A stretch of 33,863 nt of DNA from Lachnospiraceae bacterium. Its GTDB lineage: Bacteria; Bacillota; Clostridia; Lachnospirales; Lachnospiraceae. Positions 17,568 through 23,880 of the stretch are shown one piece after another. The stretch lies in the NCBI GenBank assembly GCA_024688505.1, contig JAILDZ010000211.1:1-33863 (forward strand). The letters are read 5' to 3'. The notes under the pieces are model-generated. The model was not told the DNA's origin. It made no database searches and was given only the letters and a program-made list of their open reading frames with translations. Within the stretch, counting starts at the first letter, position 1. Every line of letters begins with the position of its first letter. The translations under genes and the position numbers were made by a program.

Positions 17568-17617
17568 TCCTGTTTGTAAAAAAAGTTACTGTAAAGTTCG
17601 GACAGCGAGAGAACTCG

Positions 17618-17655
17618 TGCGTATAAAGAGATATGAAACAGAAACTTTATACGCA
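17618..17655 (+). repeat. Perfect 11-bp inverted repeat before the peptide gene
   Basis: TGCGTATAAAG (17618-17628) and CTTTATACGCA (17645-17655) are perfect inverted copies separated by 16 bases. A small hairpin, CGAG-agaa-CTCG (17606-17617), abuts the left arm. No T-run follows, so it is not a rho-independent terminator. It may be an operator for a dimeric regulator, or an RNA hairpin ending six bases before the peptide gene's Shine-Dalgarno site. The gene start is 21 bases downstream. Confidence 0.6.
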
Positions 17656-17675
17656 GTGTTAGGAGAGTATGAAAC

Positions 17676-17855
17676 ATGAAACTATCTACGCTATTTGACT
17701 ATCAAAAGTTCGTCAATGACCCTGAATTACAGGATGTTATTGATAGTGTGGAAAAAAAGTATTCCATGACAGAAATCCCCGATGAAGATCTGGAGTATCT
17801 TTCTGCTGCCGGTGACATCACCGCGAATGTGAAAAAACCGGAGGACGGGGGTTAA
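17676..17855 (+). CDS. Candidate leader-bearing precursor peptide for the NHLP exporter
   Basis: The 59-codon gene is too small for ordinary ORF lists. AGGAGAG (17661-17667) lies eight bases before the ATG. The peptide starts MKLSTLFDYQKFVNDPELQD, is acidic and helical, and contains IPDEDLEYLSAAGD. Aligned to double-Gly leaders, Ile34 is at -12, Asp38 at -8, Leu39 at -7, Leu42 at -4 and Ala44-Ala45 at -2/-1. C39 cleavage after Ala45 would release a 14-residue peptide (GDITANVKKPEDGG) with no Cys or Ser and one Thr. It sits between the exporter and an ECF sigma gene, five bases from the latter. Codon use is more A/T-rich than in flanking genes. Being the exporter substrate is inference from leader and position; the mature function is unknown. 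Confidence 0.75.
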   Translation: MKLSTLFDYQKFVNDPELQDVIDSVEKKYSMTEIPDEDLEYLSAAGDITANVKKPEDGG

Positions 17856-17860
17856 TTTTA

Positions 17861-18340
17861 ATGGCTGAACTCAGCAAGGAAGAGATTTATAAGGAGTATC
17901 ACGGAAAAGTATTCGGCTACTTTATCACTCATTTACGAAGTCCGGAGGATGCGGAAGATCTGACCGCAGATGTATTTGTGAAGGTATATAAGGCGCTTGA
18001 TGGATTTGATCCATCGAAAGCGTCTATTTCCACGTGGATATACACCATTGCGAGAAACATATGCATCGACTTCTTAAGAAAGAGGAAAGAGACTTCCGAG
18101 CTCCCTGAGGAGCTTATAGCAGAGGATAATATAGAGGGACAGGTGATCTCTCAGGAGGAACTGGGGGTCCTTGCGAAAGCGCTTAAAAAGCTTCCGGAGG
18201 AGCAGAGAGATATCATCGTTCTTCATTATTATTATAATAAGCCACTGACAGAGATCACATTTCTTATGGGCCTCAGTTATTCAGCAGTGAAGACCAGACA
18301 TCAGAAGGCACTGGAAACTTTGCGAAAAAACATGACTTAG
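17861..18340 (+). CDS. ECF-type sigma-70 family RNA polymerase sigma factor
   Basis: The 159-residue protein has two domains. Sigma-2 covers about residues 8-75 (EDAEDLTADVFVKVYKAL, then STWIYTIARNICIDFLRK). Sigma-4 covers about 100-155 (LPEEQRDIIVLHYYYNKPL, then YSAVKTRHQKALETLRK). There is no region 1 or 3, as in the extracytoplasmic function group. The start lies five bases after the peptide gene stop and its ribosome site is inside that gene, so expression is coupled. No anti-sigma factor is recognisable next to it, which is unusual. It could drive the exporter-peptide operon, but no promoter was proven. Confidence 0.93.
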   Translation: MAELSKEEIYKEYHGKVFGYFITHLRSPEDAEDLTADVFVKVYKALDGFDPSKASISTWIYTIARNICIDFLRKRKETSELPEELIAEDNIEGQVISQEELGVLAKALKKLPEEQRDIIVLHYYYNKPLTEITFLMGLSYSAVKTRHQKALETLRKNMT

Positions 18341-18359
18341 TAAATAACAGGGGGTTCAT

Positions 18360-19799
18360 ATGGATTTTCAGACTGTATGTGACAGTATGGCAGCTATGAC
18401 CTGCGTGGTGTCCGTGGAGGATTTAGGGGAAGGCCGATACGGAAAGGTATGTATAGAGGCAGGAAATAAGGCATACATCGATAGCATTGAAAACCCGGGT
18501 CCCGGGATGCTGATGCTTTCCAATAAGTTCGTTCCCGGAGCGGAGTATACGAACTATCTCACCAGAGACCTTAATTTTGAAGATTTTTGCTACAGAGCGG
18601 CCGTTCAGGGAAAGTGCCTTCATTCTTATGCACATCCCGACAGGATGCCTGTGTGGTTTAATATGACTTTTCTCCCCATAAGTGTGCGTGAAGGAAACAA
18701 GTGCTACTGCACCTACACTATGGAGATCAATCTGGAAGCCAGCACGGAGTGTATGTCAAATATCTCCGGCGAACTGGCATCTGCGGTTCTTGAAACCGGT
18801 CTTAAGCTCCGCGGAAGCGCTGATTTCAAAAAGACCATGAATGATATCATAAAGGATATCCGCGAACTCTGCGGAGCCGAGCACTGCTGCATCATGCTTA
18901 TGGATAAGGCAGACAGGAGCTGCGACCTGCTTTGCGAAGCGCTTTCCGATGATACGAAACTCGTATCCATGGAAAAATATATAGATAACAGATTTTTCCA
19001 TATTGCGGATTCCTGGGAGGAGACAGTGATAGCCGGCAGTAATTGCCTCATAGCGAAAAATGAGCAGGATATGGAAGTGGTGAAGGAAAGAAATCCCGAA
19101 TGGTATGAATCCATCACTTCAGCCGGAGGAAAGAATATTGTGCTGTTCCCGCTCAAATCCCAGGAACAGCTTCTGGGATATATCTGGGCCATAAACTTTA
19201 ACGCGGATGATTCCGTGAAGATAAAAGAGGCCCTGGAACTCACCACCTTTATCCTGGGCGCTGAGATCGGGAGTTATCTTCTCATAGACAGGCTGAAGGT
19301 ATTAAGCTCCAGAGACATGCTGACCGGAGTCCTTAACCGTAATGAGATGAATAATCTGGTAGATAATATGGATCAGGATAAGGAAGCTGTGGCTTCTCCG
19401 GTGTCTGTCATCTTTGCGGATCTTAACGGTCTTAAGAACGTGAACGACAGTGACGGACATGCGGCCGGTGACATGCTACTTAAGAATGCTGCGTCAGCCC
19501 TGCTGGAAGTCTTTGATGACAGAGATATATACAGAGCCGGCGGAGATGAGTTTTCCATCATAGTCTGCGGTATGGATGAAGAAGAGATGAACCGGAAGAT
19601 AGAGAAGGTCCGGGAAGTATCACCCAAGTATCATAAGCTGGTCTTCGCTCTGGGAGGATGCACGGTGCCAAGCGGCAAGGATGTGCGAAAAGCTCTTCGT
19701 ACCGCTGACGAAAGAATGTATGAAGATAAGAAGAAGTATTACGATAAATATCCGGAACTGAGACGTGGAGCATCGAAGGACGGATTTAATATGAACTGA
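18360..19799 (+). CDS. Diguanylate cyclase with PAS-like and GAF sensory domains
   Basis: The 479-residue soluble protein makes the second messenger c-di-GMP. Residues 1-125 resemble a PAS-like sensory domain. Residues about 140-305 form a GAF domain (HCCIMLMDKADR, then NIVLFPLKSQEQLLGYIWA). Residues 320-465 are the GGDEF domain with DMLTGVLNRNEM, FADLNGLKNVND and the intact active site RAGGDEF (Gly394-Phe398). The inhibitory RxxD motif expected five residues upstream is absent (FDDR), so product inhibition is probably lost. It starts 19 bases after the sigma factor with GGGGG before the ATG, which suggests a shared transcript. The PAS call is weaker than the others. Confidence 0.88.
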   Translation: MDFQTVCDSMAAMTCVVSVEDLGEGRYGKVCIEAGNKAYIDSIENPGPGMLMLSNKFVPGAEYTNYLTRDLNFEDFCYRAAVQGKCLHSYAHPDRMPVWFNMTFLPISVREGNKCYCTYTMEINLEASTECMSNISGELASAVLETGLKLRGSADFKKTMNDIIKDIRELCGAEHCCIMLMDKADRSCDLLCEALSDDTKLVSMEKYIDNRFFHIADSWEETVIAGSNCLIAKNEQDMEVVKERNPEWYESITSAGGKNIVLFPLKSQEQLLGYIWAINFNADDSVKIKEALELTTFILGAEIGSYLLIDRLKVLSSRDMLTGVLNRNEMNNLVDNMDQDKEAVASPVSVIFADLNGLKNVNDSDGHAAGDMLLKNAASALLEVFDDRDIYRAGGDEFSIIVCGMDEEEMNRKIEKVREVSPKYHKLVFALGGCTVPSGKDVRKALRTADERMYEDKKKYYDKYPELRRGASKDGFNMN

Positions 19800-19827
19800 T
19801 CTTCGGGAAGGACATCCCTTTGATATC

Positions 19828-20496
19828 ATGGGTGCAATAGATAACGACTGGCTTCCGGTGCTGGCACCGGAGTTTAAGAAACCTTATTATAAAAAACTCT
19901 ATGAATTCGTTCGGGAGGAGTACGGGAAAGGGCCCGTGTATCCTCCTTCGGACGATATTTTTAATGCTTTCCATCTGACACCGTTTTCTGAGGTGAAGGC
20001 TGTGATCATCGGTCAGGATCCCTATCATGAGCCCGGTCAGGCCCACGGGCTTTGTTTTTCTGTGAAGCCAGGAGTGGATATCCCGCCTTCTCTTGTGAAT
20101 ATCTACACGGAACTTCATGACGATATAGGGTGTCCGGTGCCGAAGGACGGATATCTCATCAATTGGGCAAAGCAGGGTGTCCTCATGTTAAATACCGTGC
20201 TGACAGTTCGTGCGCATCAGGCAAATTCCCATAAAGGGAAAGGCTGGGAAGAGTTTACGGACGCAGCCATAAGGGCTCTTAACGATGCTGATCGGCCCAT
20301 AGTATTCATCCTCTGGGGCAGACCCGCACAGATGAAAAAGAGTATGCTTGATAATCCTGATCATCTCATTCTGGAAGCTCCGCATCCCAGTCCTCTTTCC
20401 GCATATCGCGGATTCTTTGGCAGTAAGCCATTTTCAAAGACCAATGAATTCCTGACTTCACATGGGATAGAGCCCATAGAATGGGGAAGGAAATAG
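19828..20496 (+). CDS. ung: Uracil-DNA glycosylase
   Basis: The protein removes uracil from DNA as the first step of base excision repair. The 222-residue sequence matches family 1 along its length. The water-activating loop GQDPYH has Asp64. The leucine-intercalation loop HPSPLSAYRGFFG begins at His186, and AHGLCFSV, LLNTVLTVR and FILWGRPAQ are all present. The length is normal for the family and nothing is missing. The start at 19828 has GAAGGACA upstream. It lies 28 bases after the diguanylate cyclase and just before the hsp20 control region, so it may ride at the end of the upstream transcript. Confidence 0.97.
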   Translation: MGAIDNDWLPVLAPEFKKPYYKKLYEFVREEYGKGPVYPPSDDIFNAFHLTPFSEVKAVIIGQDPYHEPGQAHGLCFSVKPGVDIPPSLVNIYTELHDDIGCPVPKDGYLINWAKQGVLMLNTVLTVRAHQANSHKGKGWEEFTDAAIRALNDADRPIVFILWGRPAQMKKSMLDNPDHLILEAPHPSPLSAYRGFFGSKPFSKTNEFLTSHGIEPIEWGRK

Positions 20497-20497
20497 T

Positions 20498-20516
20498 GTT
20501 CACAAAAAGTTCACAA
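20498..20516 (+). repeat. Direct repeat GTTCACAA upstream of the hsp20 operator
   Basis: GTTCACAA occurs at 20498-20505 and again at 20509-20516, 11 bases apart (about one helical turn), just after the ung stop. The repeats lie 20-38 bases upstream of the hsp20 -35 element and abut the CIRCE operator. They may bind an additional regulator. Confidence 0.45.
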
Positions 20517-20522
20517 TTTTTG

Positions 20523-20549
20523 TTAGCACTCACACTTGACGAGTGCTAA
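20523..20549 (+). promoter_or_regulatory. CIRCE operator (HrcA-binding site)
   Basis: TTAGCACTC (20523-20531), a 9-base spacer and GAGTGCTAA (20541-20549) form the canonical CIRCE element with no mismatch; one further pair (G-C) extends each arm. HrcA repressor binds CIRCE at normal temperature and releases it on heat shock. The -35 element lies inside the spacer and right arm, so binding would block RNA polymerase directly. Confidence 0.95.
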
Positions 20550-20564
20550 CAAAGGTGGTATAAC
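20536..20564 (+). promoter_or_regulatory. Heat-shock promoter of hsp20
   Basis: TTGACG (20536-20541) and TATAAC (20559-20564) are separated by exactly 17 bases, with TGG just before the -10. Both fit a vegetative sigma-A promoter. The -35 overlaps the CIRCE operator, so the promoter is controlled by HrcA. Transcription would start near 20571. Confidence 0.85.
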
Positions 20565-20570
20565 ATAATC

Positions 20571-20682
20571 AAGCCAAGGGAAAAAGAGCCGGGAGGCAGA
20601 AACCCAAAGCCTGTAACATATTGATCGAGCGAGCAAAGCTCACCCGCAGCAGCCCGAAGGGGCGCGGAAAAAGGAGGTCTTT
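20571..20682 (+). other. Long structured 5' leader of hsp20
   Basis: About 112 bases of leader precede the ATG. Three hairpins can form: AGGC/GCCT (20594-20612), GAGC-aaa-GCTC (20631-20641), and a strong one in which GCCC-GAAG-GGGC (20652-20663) is extended by CCGC/GCGG (20644-20647 with 20664-20667). The Shine-Dalgarno AAGGAGG (20671-20677) lies right after the last hairpin. I see no strong complementary stretch that would hide it. Confidence 0.5.
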
Positions 20683-21123
20683 ATGATGTTAGTACCGAGT
20701 ATCTTTAGTGACAATTTTATCGACGATTTCTTTGATGATTTTTCAAGACCGGCTAATCCGATGCATGGTCTTCATACACCGGCAGCGATCATGAAAACAG
20801 ATGTCAGGGAAACAGAAAAAGGCTATGAACTGGACATAGATCTTCCGGGATATAAGAAGGAAGATATCCAGGCAGAGCTGAAGGACGGAAATCTCACCAT
20901 ATCCGCTACAATGAAGCAGGATAACGACGAGAAAGACAAGGAAGGCAATTATATCCGTCGCGAGCGGTTTTACGGAAACTGCTCCAGAACATTCTACGTG
21001 GGAGAAGATATCGAACAGGGCGACATCAGCGCGAAGTTCGAGGATGGCATCCTGAGGGTGTCTGTACCTAAGAAGGATCCAAAGCCCCAGGTGGAAGAAA
21101 AGAAGCTTATAGCTATCAACTGA
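20683..21123 (+). CDS. Hsp20/alpha-crystallin small heat shock protein
   Basis: This is a cytoplasmic ATP-independent chaperone that holds unfolding proteins. The 146-residue protein has the short N-terminal arm (MMLVPSIFSDNFIDDFFDDF), then an alpha-crystallin domain from about residue 38 (TDVRETEKGYELDIDLPGYK) to 130, with the usual GILRVSVPKK end. The family's length is normal. The strong site AAGGAGG lies five bases before the first ATG and eight before the second; either start is possible and they differ by one residue. Control by CIRCE upstream and a strong terminator downstream makes it a single-gene heat-shock unit. Confidence 0.95.
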   Translation: MMLVPSIFSDNFIDDFFDDFSRPANPMHGLHTPAAIMKTDVRETEKGYELDIDLPGYKKEDIQAELKDGNLTISATMKQDNDEKDKEGNYIRRERFYGNCSRTFYVGEDIEQGDISAKFEDGILRVSVPKKDPKPQVEEKKLIAIN

Positions 21124-21138
21124 TGGTATCTCCTCATT

Positions 21139-21174
21139 TAAAAACCGGCAGGACAATTGTCCTGCCGGTTTTTT
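21139..21174 (+). terminator. Rho-independent terminator after hsp20
   Basis: AAAACCGGCAGGACAA (21141-21156) is followed directly by its exact reverse complement (21157-21172) and a T-run to 21174. With A-runs on the left, the hairpin can stop transcription from either strand. It starts 16 bases after the hsp20 stop. Confidence 0.95.
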
Positions 21175-21220
21175 ATGCGCGGAGATATTCCGAAATTATC
21201 TTTTAGCAGACTACGTGAAA

Positions 21221-21229
21221 TGCTATACT
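21221..21229 (+). promoter_or_regulatory. Candidate extended -10 promoter of the cAMP signalling operon
   Basis: TGCTATACT is an extended -10 (TATACT at 21224-21229). A weak -35, TTTTAG, lies 17 bases upstream (21201-21206). It follows the hsp20 terminator and precedes the cyclase start by 35 bases, so it is the natural promoter for the three-gene operon. Confidence 0.55.
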
Positions 21230-21264
21230 TGTAGAGGTTAAATGATAATGAAGGGGATCGTGAC

Positions 21265-23079
21265 ATGAATAATAACACAAAAAGTCTTCTATACTCTGCT
21301 ATGGCAGCGCTTGTTCTCTCTGTCCTTATCGCAGGTACCGGAATGATAGACAGTGTGGATTCTCTGGTGCAGGATACATGGTTTCAAAGCCCCAGAGCGC
21401 TGGATGGTGAGATCATAGTGATAGGCATCGACGATAAGGCGCTAAATGAAATAGGGCCGTATAACACATGGGACAGGACTGTGATGGCATCTGCACTTGG
21501 TGCGCTCTGTTCAGACCCGGATAATAAACCGGCGGTGGTGGCCATAGACACCCTCTATACCGGAGAGTCTGATCCGAAAGCCGATAAGGCACTGGCAGAT
21601 GCTGCAGAAAGCCTGGGGAATGTGGTCACAGCATCATTTGCAAATATCGGGACCAAAGCGGAAACCGATGACAACGGAAAAGTGAGGTTTAATCCCGCGG
21701 CGGTGCTGTCTTATGACGGACCCTACGACGCACTTAAAAATGTGACGGTACAGGGGCATATAAATGCCATGTATGATGCTGACGGCATACTTCGTCACGC
21801 GCTGCTTTTCATAGAGCCTGACGGTGAAAAAGTATATTCCATGGCATATACCGTAGCGGATATTTATGCGAAGAAAAACGGCATTGATATATCAGAGCCG
21901 CCTGCCGGGAAAAGCGGACATTTTTATGTGTCATATTCTGCGGGACCGGAAGGATATTACGACGGATATTCGCTTTCGGACCTGATAAACGGGCGTATGG
22001 ATCCGTCCGTATATGCCGGAAAGATCGTTTTTATAGGTCCGTATGCGGCAGGACTTCAGGACTCATATTTTACTTCCATAGACAGAGCGGAGCCTATGTA
22101 CGGCGTGGAATTCCAGGCCAATGTGGTGCAGGCTGTGCTGGCGGGAGATTATAAAACGGAAACATCGAAACTTCCCCAGGCCATAGCGCTTTTTATCATA
22201 TGCTTCCTGGCATTCTATCTGTTCCAAAAAACATCTGTAAAAGTGTCTGCTGTCATAGCAGTGGCACTGATCGCGGCATCCCTGGCATTTTCATATGCCG
22301 CATATAATGTGAAGATAAACGGAGTGGGCCATGTACTTCATCCCACCTGGATACCCTTTGGAGTGATCGTGCTTTTCATTGCGGCCATAGTCATATACTA
22401 TGTGCGGTCTGCTCTTGAAAAACAGCGGGTCACAAAGACATTTGAACGTTATGTGGCTCCTGAGATCGTGCAGGAGATACTGAAGGAAGGCACGGAGAGC
22501 ATCGGCCTTGGCGGAAAGACTGTGGATATTGCCGTACTTTTTGTGGACGTGAGAGGCTTCACCACCATGTCCGAACGTCTTTCTCCCGAAAAAGTGGTCT
22601 TCATACTGAATAAATATCTCACAATGGCCAGTGACTGCGTGGAAAGGAACAAAGGCACTCTGGACAAATTCGTGGGAGATGCCATGATGGCTTTCTGGGG
22701 GGCTCCTTTGCCCCAGGAGGATGCGGTATATAACGCCGTGAAAACTGCCTGGGAGATAGTGGAAGGCGCAAAGAGGGTGTCCGATGAGCTGAAGGAAGAG
22801 ATAGGCGAAGAGCTTCGCGTGGGCGTGGGAGTGAACTTCGGGCCTGCCGTGGTGGGAAACATGGGGGCCGAGAAGCACATGGACTACACAGCCATAGGCG
22901 ACACGGTAAACACTTCTGCCCGTCTGGAGGCCAATGCTCCGGGAGGATGTGTGTATATCAGCAGAAGCGTGGCAGATGAGTTAAAGGACAGGATATCTTA
23001 CGAGAGTCTCGGAGATACCATAAAACTCAAAGGAAAGGCTGAGGGCTTTGAAGTGCTGAAACTTACCTGCGTGAAATAG
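21265..23079 (+). CDS. CHASE2-domain class III adenylate cyclase
   Basis: This 604-residue membrane protein senses outside signals through an extracytoplasmic CHASE2 domain (about residues 30-300, with GDAxx-type IVIGIDDKAL and VYAGKIVFIGPYA). Three C-terminal membrane helices (about 305-390) follow, then a class III cyclase domain (about 410-600). Metal-binding Asp428 (VLFVDVRGFTTMSE) and Asp472 (DKFVGDAMMAF) are present. Lys468 favours ATP over GTP. Thr542 in DYTAIGDTVN, in place of the usual Asp, marks subclass IIIb. The start has GGGG upstream. It is followed after 15 bases by the MBL-fold gene. The external ligand is unknown. Confidence 0.92.
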   Translation: MNNNTKSLLYSAMAALVLSVLIAGTGMIDSVDSLVQDTWFQSPRALDGEIIVIGIDDKALNEIGPYNTWDRTVMASALGALCSDPDNKPAVVAIDTLYTGESDPKADKALADAAESLGNVVTASFANIGTKAETDDNGKVRFNPAAVLSYDGPYDALKNVTVQGHINAMYDADGILRHALLFIEPDGEKVYSMAYTVADIYAKKNGIDISEPPAGKSGHFYVSYSAGPEGYYDGYSLSDLINGRMDPSVYAGKIVFIGPYAAGLQDSYFTSIDRAEPMYGVEFQANVVQAVLAGDYKTETSKLPQAIALFIICFLAFYLFQKTSVKVSAVIAVALIAASLAFSYAAYNVKINGVGHVLHPTWIPFGVIVLFIAAIVIYYVRSALEKQRVTKTFERYVAPEIVQEILKEGTESIGLGGKTVDIAVLFVDVRGFTTMSERLSPEKVVFILNKYLTMASDCVERNKGTLDKFVGDAMMAFWGAPLPQEDAVYNAVKTAWEIVEGAKRVSDELKEEIGEELRVGVGVNFGPAVVGNMGAEKHMDYTAIGDTVNTSARLEANAPGGCVYISRSVADELKDRISYESLGDTIKLKGKAEGFEVLKLTCVK

Positions 23080-23094
23080 AAGGAGGATTCGTAT

Positions 23095-23865
23095 TTGCGT
23101 CTGGAATTTTTAGGGACAAGGGGGTCCACCCCCATATCAGGGCAGGGATATGCCATGTTCGGAGGGTCCACAGCCTGTGTCCGGGTCATAAGCGGAAAAG
23201 AAGAAATATATCTGGATGCGGGCACCGGTATAGTATCTGCCAGGCCTGAAAAAGATACTAATATTTCCGTACTTTTTTCACATATGCATCTGGATCATAT
23301 AGAGGGGCTTCCCTTTTTTTCAGCCCTGGGACAAAAGGGCAGGGGTATAAGACTGTACGGAAAGAGAAGAGAAGGAGCATCAGTGGCAGACATACTGGAC
23401 AGCATATTCACGCCGCCTTTCTGGCCGGTGGGGTTGTCCGACTATCCTGCGGATATCACGGTCAGTGACCTGCCGAGAACTCTTACCATAGGGAATGTGA
23501 AGATCACTCATATGGAATCCGACCATCCGGGTGGATCCACCATTTATCGCCTGGATGAAGGAAATTCTTCTTTTGTGTATGCCACGGATTTTGAACACGG
23601 TAAACACACAAAGGATCTGATCGAGTTTTCAAAAGGCGCATCCCTCATAGCCTACGACGGGCAGTATGATGAGGATGAATACGATGACTACAGGGGCTTT
23701 GGACATTCCACGGCTTCTGTGGGCAAGGACATAGCCTGGAGAGCCGGTGCTAAAAAGGTGTGCATCATCCACCATTCTCCGGCTCACAATGATGAGGCCC
23801 TTCTTAAGATGGAAAGAGCGGCAGGCATACATTTTGTGCGCTGCGGAGAGTCCACCACTGTATAG
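23095..23865 (+). CDS. Metallo-beta-lactamase-fold hydrolase
   Basis: The 256-residue protein has the MBL metal-binding motif HMHLDH (His63, His65, Asp67, His68). Later ligands are His in ESDHPGGS, Asp in YATDFEH and His in IIHHSPAH. The start MRLEFLGTRGSTP is the usual first strand of this family; it is TTG with AAGGAGGA nine bases upstream. The fold includes phosphodiesterases, including some cyclic-nucleotide phosphodiesterases. Being wedged between an adenylate cyclase and an HD-GYP gene suggests that it acts on a cyclic nucleotide or its product, but the substrate is not readable from the sequence. Confidence 0.87.
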   Translation: MRLEFLGTRGSTPISGQGYAMFGGSTACVRVISGKEEIYLDAGTGIVSARPEKDTNISVLFSHMHLDHIEGLPFFSALGQKGRGIRLYGKRREGASVADILDSIFTPPFWPVGLSDYPADITVSDLPRTLTIGNVKITHMESDHPGGSTIYRLDEGNSSFVYATDFEHGKHTKDLIEFSKGASLIAYDGQYDEDEYDDYRGFGHSTASVGKDIAWRAGAKKVCIIHHSPAHNDEALLKMERAAGIHFVRCGESTTV

Positions 23866-23880
23866 ACGGAGAAAAGGTTT

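Noticed and set aside
17633..17662. Nine-codon ORF (MKQKLYTQC) in the loop and right arm of the inverted repeat
   Set aside because: Its stop touches the peptide gene's ribosome site, which is suggestive of a leader peptide, but its own ribosome site is too close (two bases) and length is at chance level.
17676..17855. Lanthipeptide, thiopeptide or sactipeptide precursor
   Set aside because: The predicted core has no Cys or Ser and one Thr, and no modification enzyme lies in the window.
20571..20682. RNA thermometer in the hsp20 leader
   Set aside because: Hairpins exist, but none pairs convincingly with the Shine-Dalgarno site, so the specific claim is not supported by eye.
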